A stretch of DNA of 64,000 nucleotides. Source: Trichostrongylus colubriformis (taxonomy: Eukaryota; Nematoda; Chromadorea; Rhabditida; Trichostrongylidae). Position 1 is the first letter of the stretch. Each line of letters opens with the position of its first letter. The position numbers were made by a program, and so were the translations under genes. The notes beneath the pieces are model-generated. The model had not been told where the DNA came from, made no database searches, and saw only the letters and a list, made by a program, of their open reading frames with translations. Of this stretch, positions 28,901 to 35,612 are shown piece by piece. The stretch is taken from positions 7,367,725 to 7,431,724 of the forward strand of contig OZ022260.1 of assembly GCA_963978905.1 (NCBI GenBank), written 5' to 3'.

Positions 28901-31900
28901 TTCGCAGCAGATCAGTCATAAAAATGATAAAAATACTTCGAGTAATTACATAACTATATATGGGCATAAAAGCCTACCCTTGTGATGCATTTCTCACACA
29001 GACTGACATTAATTCTTGCATACGAAATAAGACGTTGCTATGGTGCTACCTATAGATTACCCGTGGAAAATCATATATTTTAGAGATAATTACAGAATGT
29101 GGCTAGGTTACATCAAGGCCAAATAATTACTTGGCCTATCCTAAAATAGGTATTCACTGAGTCACAAAAATTGTACGTTTCGAATTACAGGATTCATTAG
29201 TCACGTAACCTATGTTCAGCTTAAATAAGGGGCTGAGCGCTTGAAGTACGTAATTGCAGACTGGCTGGTCAATCGAACTGACGTTAGTTCAATTTCAGAT
29301 GTATGCATCAAAATCACCATGGCACAAGGTGAAAAGCAACAAACTAAATCGAGTCGAGTATTGAAGTCGACCACGACAGCTGTTTATAACGAAGCTGTCA
29401 TGTTCCTGTTCAATCCATCGAAGAAAGACCTTGAAACCACAAAAATCACCATCTCAGTGCACGATATGCAACGGTAAGTCATGCGCATGATTTTTGGTAT
29501 AAAAACCGAATTCATTTTCAAATGAAAATAATTAATATATCACCTATTAATTATTATCTTGATATACCACGAAAACATTTTTGGATATTCCGATTCACGT
29601 AAAGTTTCGGTGAATAATTTATAAATCTATGCAATAGGTGAATTTCTGTGAAGAAAACCCACCGCATTAAAATGCAGGTGTGCATGATTTTTGACTTCGT
29701 CCGTATGAGAGATAAAAATCGGCAAATCAATAATCAGCAGCTCTCAAAAAATACTGGAACCACGATTCCTTATATCGTTCATGTTCAGAACTCAATAAGT
29801 CGACCAGGAGCGATTTCTTGGGAGATAATTCCCATCTATAACAGTTTTCCCAAATTTACACGATAAGGGCTATCAACGGCAATTTTCTCGCAAAAATCGA
29901 TATATCGATTGGGAACAGAAGCTAAATTTCAAACAGATTGGAGTGTATGAATTTATGATCACCTTCTTTGAAGAAGGTTCTTCAGTTGGTAATTGTTTTA
30001 TTGATTCATTATTAATTTAATTTAATAACTGCAGTGACACACTTCTAGTAATAGAATAGTCTAACTTTAATTTCCAAACTATTTCCGAATAATTCCGTGT
30101 TTTAGCTAAATTTTCTGAGAAATTTAAAGATGAACTGATCTAAGCTCAGTTATGAGTTGTCATAATTTCTGATCATTGTTCTTCCTGTGTTCGAGAGACA
30201 TAATCTTTCCTCTCCAAATCTAATCATCCCACATATGTGGGGGCTCGCGTAAAAGGCCATGGCCCCTAGGCTATTCGGCTGGCGTTCGTAGAAGTGATAT
30301 GAGATATTTTTGGTATTTTTGGGTAGAACAGCTTTGGGTATCACCATTGAGTCCAGGCAATCATCTGGCGCTACACTGCTACTTCACGAATTGACGGATT
30401 CTAGAAGCCTCTCCCCCCCCCCCCCCCCCCCCCCAAGATAACCATAATAAGACTGCGGTCACTGGCCGATTCATTTAGCAATATAGTCAGACAAACAGCA
30501 GCGCGATGACGTTATTGCGAAGACTTTGGTTTCTTGTCCGTAACGACTAATTAGCGTATTCAATCTGCCATTGCATATCCATGACGTCATTCGGTAATTA
30601 GGTTGCTAATTATATGACTGCATGTCAAATCCAGATTATGCATGTTATAGTGGGGATCTTGAGGATTTATCTGGAGCTAAGTACGCAGAATAAGTCAACC
30701 GTTCCTCAAATCAAATGCAAACTGTTATGTAGCCCTGGTGCGGAATAAAAGGTGATTCAGTCAGAACAAAAGTCTTTAGGCGGCCGTCAGGCTTTGCGAT
30801 TTTGCAATGTCGCGGTTCCGTACGCGAAATTCTGACATTGCACAATCTCAAGGTCGTAGTATCGCGTGCGAAAGTGCGACATCGCAAAATCGCAGAATCG
30901 CAAAATCGCAAAGTCTGACGGCGACCTTACGTGTGGACAAAGTGACCTTATTTTTAGACCAGAAATGATGTGGTGGTTAGGGAAACCATAGGGGAACAAT
31001 TCGTAGCCTTGGAACAACCAACCTGGTCTCCACTAGCCATGTAAGGGCCAAATACATAACCAAACACCTCTGCAATCCGTAAGAAAAATCGGATACGCGG
31101 CTCGTCCAAAAATGGTCTATTAACAACCGATGACCAACTCCTTGCAAATTTTCGCTCCTATTGATTCTTTCTGAAGTTACGATGATGTCACCTGTTTTGG
31201 CTTGAATCTCAGGGCTTTCTCTGCTAATCTTTAATTACGGCATAAGACGTTCCTTTGCCAACCATGATGGGGATGCCTCGAGAACGTTCTGGAAAACAAG
31301 GATTGCGAGGGGTTCTCTAAGTGATCTCAGAAGTACTCATATGAAGTACTACTCATTGATTCCTCCGATCACCCACTATTGAGATTCCCGGACCTGACGA
31401 CCTCTCAGAAGCTTTGTATGGGGCGATTCTCCGTGCTTCCTAGTGTATAAAAGGCCTCAAAAGTTGATTCCTTGTTCTCTAGCCAAAAGACAGAGAGCAA
31501 TATGACATTTTCGATGTCCCACGTGGGGATGGGTATATGTGATTGACAACTTCATGCATGATCGCCTAAAAAATGACATCCAACATCGCTGCAAATGTCA
31601 TAAAAGCTTCACACTTGACAATCTATTTGTACACCTTTTTTCCAAGGGGTCCTGAGACGAAAAGTTTATGTGGGGGCAAATTAGGAGTATTCTGTGTTTT
31701 AATAGATTCTTTACAAGCCATCTTCCCATTCATGGGAATCTATCTGTTTTCACATAAGAGTTAATGTGATATTCCCCAGCCCAGTTTAAGCAAAAGAACC
31801 CCAAAAACTGAATTACAATAATCAGTATCGAAAATCGATTTATCGATTACTTCGCCAACTGCTTGACATGTCAGGTTGTGCGCTGTGAAATTGTAACTTA

Positions 31901-34900
31901 AAAGTTACTCTACCAGAGAACTATAATGTATCCTTATAGAAAACTCACGATGTGGCTCGATTTCCTTCTCAAAGTCAAAGAATACGGTACTGGATTACGG
32001 TAGCTGCCCTTTTGGCAACATGTGACCCCTTTCGAAAATTTGGAAACGGTAATTGCTGATTTGGGGCGAAAGGAAGGTGTCGTTCAATGAAATCATCGTG
32101 CATGTGCAATAATCTTGTTGCAAAGCAGCCCGGCAACAACATGCTAACGATGCTAGCACCGACAGGCAGGTCCTGACACGATAACAAGGCGAACTTTGAG
32201 ACATTGTGTACTGTAGGTGGTAAAATTAGCAAGTCACTGATTGTTTCAGCCACAGCAAATTTAATTTCAGTCTGGTTCTAAATCGGTAACATTACTGACG
32301 AGAAAACATGTCTGTCTGTTATCAGGGAATTGAGAAAGTCCAGAGACCTAGAGAGGGACACGGCGGGAAGTCACGGGGAGGGTTACAGTGACGGGGTTGA
32401 GGTAAGGGTTTCATTGTAACCCTGGTATACGTGGTCTACGGAAACTTCTCATTTCAGGAGCTAAAAATCCATTTACCCCCTCCTCGTACCTGAGGTGGTT
32501 TCATGAGCTTCCTTTAAGTTTATATAAGCTCATAAGTAGCTTATTCACGATAAGGAAAAGTTAACCATGCCTTGACCCTGAGTAACCCATTACCCAAAAT
32601 ACCATAGAACTTTTTCAAAGTTCAGAGATCGTCTAATGTTTCACATTTTAATCTCATTGAGTGTACAAACTAATTTGATCGTCGTTCGTACTCCGAGGGG
32701 GCTAAATGTTGACGTTTAATTATGGAGAGAAACACCCAATTGGGAATGTTTGATCAGCAATGTTCCAAAACGTCGTGTAAGCCATCAAAAATCACCTAAT
32801 GGGGAGTCAAAAATGAACTGGGGACATCTGAGAGTACGTGTAGAATTCAACGATTATGTATTCCAGCTTTTATTCCCTACAATTAATTAGGAGCTTTATA
32901 TACGGTGGGGGGGGGACAACTTGTTTAATATTGAACAGTAACATGCCTTGGCATGATTGACATGTCGGTAACAGAATACATGCCTGTACGATCCTTTAAA
33001 ACCAATGCTATTTCCATGTTATTTTTCAAAACTCATGTAAACACATGTCACCCTTTTGACATGTTGTTTCCTCTCATTCAAATAGCTTTTTCTATAACCT
33101 TAGCTTACTTTATAACTTACTTAATAACTTTATAACTTTAATAACTTTTTTATAACCTTAACTTTAAATAGCTTTATAATAAATAACTTTTTTTCCATTG
33201 CAACTTTATTGAGCTGGCACGTTGCAAAACGAAATATCCGAAATATGTTTTACCACGCTTCGGAGGAGGAGGAGGAGGGGGGGGGGGGGGTAATTAGCCA
33301 TAAAGAGAGATTGTCGGTTAACTTGGTGTAGAAGGATCCAAGAAATTCTCAAGGGCTGAAGTTGTTGTGGGTTGAAAAAGAGTACGGGGGGGGGGGGGGG
33401 GGGAGTCGTGTTTGGGAAGGGGATTCCTCAATGGACCTCAACGACCTACCAACTTCATTTATTAAGTGGATAAATGACATGGAAGAGATAGACGACTGGT
33501 TTCTACACCGCCCAGGTTCCCTTCGAGGTCGTGCCTGATGCTGCGAAGAGGATCAGATCAACGTTGGGCGATTCCGCTTGCACTCATAAGAAGTCGGCTT
33601 TATGATGAAAATCGATTTAGCGATTACTTTGCGAACGCCTAGCATAAAGCATTCAAGCAATCGATGTTCAATGATAAGTGGACTGACTCTTGACTTTTTG
33701 CGAGGTTTGTGGTGAACGATCTATCGCCTGATACCCCCCCCCCCCCCCTCCCTTGACCGCTTTCTCTCAACGTATGGACTTCTCAAAATCCTCTAAATAT
33801 CCGTATCCACCTATGGATGTCCAGCTTGGCCACACGGGAGAACAGTAAGATGACAGCGGCATTCTCCTGCACCTCAGCTGCCCGTCGTCTATCTTAAGCA
33901 GGCTTCAGAGGACCTACCCAATTTTAAGAAAGTTATGGCAAAAGTTAGGACAAATCATGTGGTTTCCGTTTTTTCGAGTCGATTGACCATGAATTAGTGG
34001 CGGTATTGTACTGAACTCCCGTCTAAGCAGACTGAACAAGCGCTAAGAACTTGTCCAAAGGCTATCAAAACGGAAACACTCTGAGGTTTCGCAAACAAAG
34101 CAGGAAGATTCCAGCAGTTCGAAGACCAAAGCGTCTGCCACACTGGCCAATGTATCAAAGACCAGGTGGACCCGAAATGTGATGCGATTTTTTGATTACG
34201 TCGACAAAATTGCCCCCGGCATTGCTCTCAAGGGACCTCAAATGAACACCAGAATGACCGCTGGTCCCTAACAAAACTTTCCGAATTTTTTTCGAGGGAG
34301 CTTCACATAGGAATGTTCTTATAACCACCCGGACTTATGAGGGCATACACCAAAGGGAACAGGCAGAAGCAGTAGCATTATTTAATTATTTATTTATTTG
34401 TTTATGCACGCGAATATGCGCCACAACACACATGCAGCAAAAACTATAAAAGACAAAGGGGCATAAGCTCCAAAAACTGATATTTTATCACCCAGTTTAT
34501 TTTCAAACATTACAAATTTTTTGGTACCATAACTGTTGTTACTGAAAAATTTCAAAAATAGACCCCAAAGTCCCCATTCCATGGATTGCGCCATGCTTTC
34601 GTGTTCCTTGGTCGTGGTGGCTTCTGAGAACCTATTATAATTGGGCCCTCAAATTGGCCACAGGAACAAATTCTCATGTATCAATTCTCTCCAAGACTGA
34701 CTGTAGCCAATCAATCGGCTGTGGAAAATAATGGCCTCAGGTAGGGTAGGGCCTCGCGTAGGGTAGGTAAGTTCTAATCCAGGACTCGATCTTCGAACCA
34801 AGAATACGGTAACGGCTTCATTACCATTGCCTCACATTAATCCGTTGTAAGTGATCAAAATAGAAATTATGACTATATCGAAAACTTTGGCAACGTATCT

Positions 34901-35612
34901 GCTCTGAGAGTCAATTTCAAACCTCTGATATTTTATTTTCAAGCTATTCTATTTATTTCGAACCAAACGGATGTTTTACTGTCCACTCTATTTTACAGCA
35001 TTACCAATTTTTGATACCATAATTATAGCATTAACCGTTGTAGTGTGGAATACACTGGCATTAATTACCGTTTCCGGACACATTTAGTTTTATTCATTTT
35101 TTTGAGTCAACAGTCGAATTTATGCCGCCAACGCTATGTTCACACTTCACAGCCAGGAACTGCACAGTGAAAATGGGATCACGTGCGCGTAAAATCAATA
35201 CCGATTCGATTAGTTACAGAATGATACAAAACTCGCAAACTGAGCTTACCTGTCGAATAAATTTTTTCATCAATATCTATCTCGAAAAGTAATAGAAACC
35301 ACTCACCACGCCATCTCCGTCTTATCGATTTTATTGATTACCATCAATTTTTCAGAACATGCACCGGTGACGATGTCATTGGATGTGCGTACTTGGGAAT
35401 GTTGGCGCATGACAAATCTGAAATCGAGCAATGGAAAAATACCGTAGAACACATGGGAAAAGAATATAAGGTGAGTTCGATCGACTATTGATTACCATGA
35501 AAACTAGAATTTATTTCGATATTTACAGGGCACCCATAATCTGAAACCGCCTCATTCCGCACCGCCGGTCCATGTGGCGGAAACGGGCGACAACGCCGAT
35601 GACGACGATTAA
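1759..35612 (+). CDS. Synaptotagmin-like protein with tandem C2 domains (eight exons seen, 5' end missing)
   Basis: Exons 1759-1901, 3432-3532, 9520-9647, 18740-18937, 23275-23386, 29299-29473, 35356-35470 and 35529-35612 join in one frame to 351 residues plus stop. After a Ser-rich linker come C2A (about residues 53-200) and C2B (about 206-335), in the order seen in synaptotagmins, followed by an acidic tail ending NADDDD. Family members bind phospholipids and SNAREs during membrane trafficking, often in neurons. Here the third C2A calcium loop reads AFHHGGAKLGKD instead of an Asp-rich loop, so C2A probably does not bind calcium. C2B keeps only part of its acidic set (HD and GDD). The usual C-terminal WH is TH. 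No transmembrane segment was found, so 5' exons are probably outside the window or unrecognised. A Syt12/Syt17-like member is possible. The exact orthologue is not assigned. Confidence 0.85.
1902..3431. other. Intron of the synaptotagmin-like gene
   Basis: About 1.5 kb with no exon-like frame. It holds the paired ATCGAT motif at 2495-2510 and otherwise AT-rich sequence. A minus-strand open frame at 2034-2318 shows no family resemblance. Confidence 0.6.
2495..2510. promoter_or_regulatory. Paired ATCGAT site
   Basis: The sequence CAATCGATAAATCGAT contains two ATCGAT cores with a short spacer, matching the pairs at 23061, 25128, 29895 and 31833. ATCGAT is the core recognised by CUT/ONECUT homeodomain factors, but function here is inferred only. 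Confidence 0.3.
3432..3532 (+). CDS. Synaptotagmin-like gene, first C2A exon
   Basis: Flanked by TCGTTTCAG and GTGAGC. It encodes LGLLHCLLQHFPVRKRLRV followed by SILKIEG. This matches the C2 opening pattern G-x-L-x-(x)4-L-x-V-x-V-x-x-A-x-x-L of synaptotagmins. It ends with one spare base completed by the exon at 9520. Confidence 0.8.
3936..4072 (-). repeat. Possible tRNA-derived SINE fragment
   Basis: On the minus strand, TAGCGCAGTGG (complement of 4058-4068) fits the tRNA A-box consensus TRGYNNARNNG exactly. About 85 bp further on comes GATTCGAAGTTG, a weak B-box match. No tRNA cloverleaf forms. The plus-strand edge begins with TTGCGCCATGCC, a motif repeated elsewhere in the window. Confidence 0.3.
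4081..4462. repeat. Spaced direct repeat
   Basis: A segment of about 115 bp starting GATTCGCTATG at 4081 recurs at 4347. The copies share GGAAAGGAAGTG, a following GTCC/TTCC block, a T-rich run, AATTTTTAAC and TTATCAATTTT. They are about 75-80% identical by eye and 266 bp apart, which suggests an old tandem duplication. Confidence 0.6.
5854..6060 (-). repeat. Possible tRNA-derived SINE fragment
   Basis: Read on the minus strand, AGGCGCAGTTG (complement of 6028-6038) matches the A-box in 10 of 11 positions. GATCGAATC (complement of 6001-6009) matches the B-box GWTCRANNC fully, only about 18 bp downstream. The plus-strand left edge, ATGCGCCATGCACTCAGC, resembles the segment at 24193. It is too short and malformed to be a working tRNA. 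Confidence 0.3.
7088..7097 (+). repeat. Poly-G run (10)
   Basis: Ten consecutive G. One of at least 13 G or C homopolymer runs of nine or more bases in this window. Confidence 0.9.
7347..7511. repeat. 165-bp foldback MITE
   Basis: GACGTGAAAG at the left end is matched by CTTTCACGTC at the right. The arms also pair through TCAGATTTCACTTCA with TGAAGTGAAATCTGA, AGTTGAT with ATCAACT, and an inner TTTACAACATG with CATGTTGTAAA. The arm contains TGCGCCATG/CGTGGCGCA, linking it to the dispersed GCGCCATGC motif. Nearly the whole element forms one hairpin. Confidence 0.75.
9436..9446 (+). repeat. Poly-G run (11)
   Basis: Eleven consecutive G about 75 bp upstream of the exon at 9520. Confidence 0.9.
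9520..9647 (+). CDS. Synaptotagmin-like gene, second C2A exon
   Basis: Flanked by TCATTTCAG and GTACGT. It encodes CKVSIPGLKTGKEQTSEVK followed by RGRDPIFNQ, the C2 strand-turn region (compare Y-x-K-V-x-L-x-P ... T-K-V-x-R-x-T-x-x-P-x-F-N-E). The entry codon G|GT gives Gly and the exon ends in phase 0. Confidence 0.85.
10412..10781. repeat. 370-bp element with 29-bp inverted ends
   Basis: The left end GGGTGTGTAGCCTTATGTC (10412 onward) is the inverse of the right end up to 10781, with two mismatches over 29 bp. The interior has no coding sequence. This is consistent with a non-autonomous DNA transposon. I did not see a clear target duplication. Confidence 0.6.
15241..15409. repeat. 169-bp foldback MITE
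   Basis: GTCACTCG opens the element and CGAGTGAC closes it. The arms continue for about 40 bp, including TCCCACA and GACGTCAATTAAAATGTTT-like sequence on both sides with a few mismatches. There is no coding potential inside. Confidence 0.7.
15936..15985. repeat. Half-copy of the 30778 foldback element
   Basis: AATCGCAAAATCGCAAAG followed by TCTGACGGCGGCCT matches the right arm of the foldback at 30778-30927. Only one arm is present. Confidence 0.5.
16290..16301 (+). repeat. Poly-G run (12)
   Basis: Twelve consecutive G inside an intron. Confidence 0.9.
17704..18134. mobile_element. Palindromic MITE flanked by TTAA
   Basis: AGGAATCGTCCACGG (17708 onward) and its inverse ending at 18130 bound about 423 bp. 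The two arms pair over most of their length, including ACCCATGTATTTATGTTG and GTGGGCGGGGC-like blocks. TTAA sits directly at both ends, the target duplication used by piggyBac-type transposases. A second copy lies at 47110-48394 with a mariner element inside it. No transposase is encoded, so it is non-autonomous. Confidence 0.75.
18740..18937 (+). CDS. Synaptotagmin-like gene, third C2A exon
   Basis: Begins after CGGGTTTCAG and ends before GTTCGT, 66 codons, phase 0 on both sides. It encodes EFFFDHVTIEDLDTKNVSIT, then AFHHGGAKLGKDLLIGEA and VVPLREI. These are the last C2A strands and the calcium-loop-3 position, where acidic ligands are missing. The end is a Lys/Glu-rich linker to C2B. Confidence 0.9.
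20664..20676 (+). repeat. Poly-G run (13)
   Basis: Thirteen consecutive G in an intron. Confidence 0.9.
21802..21813 (+). repeat. Poly-G run (12)
   Basis: Twelve consecutive G in an intron. A nine-G run follows at 22194-22202. Confidence 0.9.
23061..23076. promoter_or_regulatory. Perfect paired ATCGAT palindrome
   Basis: AATCGATATATCGATT is its own reverse complement and contains two ATCGAT cores. The identical 16-mer recurs at 29895. It lies about 200 bp upstream of the first C2B exon. It could be a CUT/ONECUT-type binding site, or part of a short repeat, since both copies are followed by an AACAGAA-like sequence. Confidence 0.4.
23275..23386 (+). CDS. Synaptotagmin-like gene, first C2B exon
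   Basis: Follows GATTTTTCAG and precedes GTACGA. It encodes KLGKLYISSCIEKEARRLT and INIKKADDLPRW, the standard C2B opening (L-G-x-L-x-x-S-L-x-Y-x-x-x-x-x-x-L-T-V-x-V-x-K-A-x-x-L). It ends with one spare base. Confidence 0.85.
25128..25169. promoter_or_regulatory. Two adjacent paired ATCGAT sites
   Basis: AATCGATTTATCGATT (25128-25143) is followed 14 bp later by AATCGATATATCGC. A third pair, TCGATTATCGATT, lies at 25474-25486. Confidence 0.35.
28030..28044. promoter_or_regulatory. Paired ATCGAT site
   Basis: AATCGATAATCGATT, two cores separated by one base less than at 23061. Confidence 0.3.
28545..28835. repeat. Dispersed repeat, copy A
   Basis: Shares AGCGCTAGAATCTAAA, CACATTGC(A/G)ACTATACAAT, AGAGGTCAAAAA and a GGGTCGTAT...GTACCCGT block, in the same order and orientation, with copy B at 39425-39775. 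Spacing between blocks varies. No coding frame is conserved between the copies. Confidence 0.65.
29299..29473 (+). CDS. Synaptotagmin-like gene, second C2B exon
   Basis: Flanked by CAATTTCAG and GTAAGT. It encodes DVCIKITMAQGEKQQTKSSR, then VLKSTTTAVYNEAVMFLF and ITISVHDMQR. The Q-G-x-K ... K-x-T-x-x-x-x-Y-N-E pattern is diagnostic of synaptotagmin C2B. The usual DPYVK is DVCIK, so one calcium-ligand region has changed. Confidence 0.9.
29895..29910. promoter_or_regulatory. Perfect paired ATCGAT palindrome (second copy)
   Basis: AATCGATATATCGATT, identical to 23061-23076, about 420 bp downstream of a C2B exon. Confidence 0.4.
30413..30434 (+). repeat. Poly-C run (22)
   Basis: Twenty-two consecutive C on the plus strand, the longest homopolymer G/C run in the window. 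The length may be imprecise because of sequencing. Confidence 0.9.
30778..30927. repeat. 150-bp foldback element
   Basis: GCCGTCAGGCTTTGCGATTT at the left pairs with the inverse of AATCGCAAAGTCTGACGGC at the right. The right arm also carries an internal tandem of AATCGCAAA-like units. A related half-element lies at 15936-15985. Confidence 0.65.
31833..31848. promoter_or_regulatory. Paired ATCGAT site
   Basis: AATCGATTTATCGATT, identical to the site at 25128. A one-mismatch version (AATCGATTTAGCGATT) lies at 33610-33625 with similar downstream bases (ACTT followed by GC-rich), so part of this may be a decayed repeat. Confidence 0.35.
33277..33403 (+). repeat. Two long poly-G runs (14 and 18)
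   Basis: G14 at 33277-33290 preceded by GGA repeats, and G18 at 33386-33403, 95 bp apart. A C15 run follows at 33734-33748. The runs could form G-quadruplexes. Confidence 0.9.
35356..35470 (+). CDS. Synaptotagmin-like gene, third C2B exon
   Basis: Flanked by AATTTTTCAG and GTGAGT. The split codon CG|A gives Arg. It encodes TCTGDDVIGCAYLGMLAHDK and IEQWKNTVEHMGKEYK, matching the C2B I-G-x-x-x-L-G and the H-W-x-x-M-L helix (here QW). It ends in phase 0. Confidence 0.88.
35529..35612 (+). CDS. Synaptotagmin-like gene, terminal exon
   Basis: Follows ATATTTACAG and runs to TAA at 35610-35612, 27 residues. It opens GTHNLKPPHSAPP, the position of the conserved W-H-x-L, with Thr in place of Trp, and ends in an acidic tail NADDDD. 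The next paired ATCGAT motif starts five bases after the stop codon. Confidence 0.88.
   Translation, partial: GTHNLKPPHSAPPVHVAETGDNADDDD

Larger units (their letters stand above)
23387..29298. other. 5.9-kb intron of the synaptotagmin-like gene
   Basis: Holds a repeat edge at 24193 (ATGCGCCACGCACTCC), paired ATCGAT sites at 25128, 25157, 25474 and 28030, an A-box-like TAGCGCAATGG at 26089-26099, and copy A of a dispersed repeat at 28545-28835. The 107-codon open frame at 27015-27338 is Lys/Arg-rich low complexity and not recognised. Confidence 0.6.
29474..35355. other. 5.9-kb intron of the synaptotagmin-like gene
   Basis: Contains paired ATCGAT sites at 29895, 31833 and 33610, the longest C-run (30413-30434), a foldback at 30778-30927, an AT-rich ATAACTTTAT patch at about 33094-33191, and several long G or C runs between 32907 and 33748. 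No exon-like frames were identified. Confidence 0.6.
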
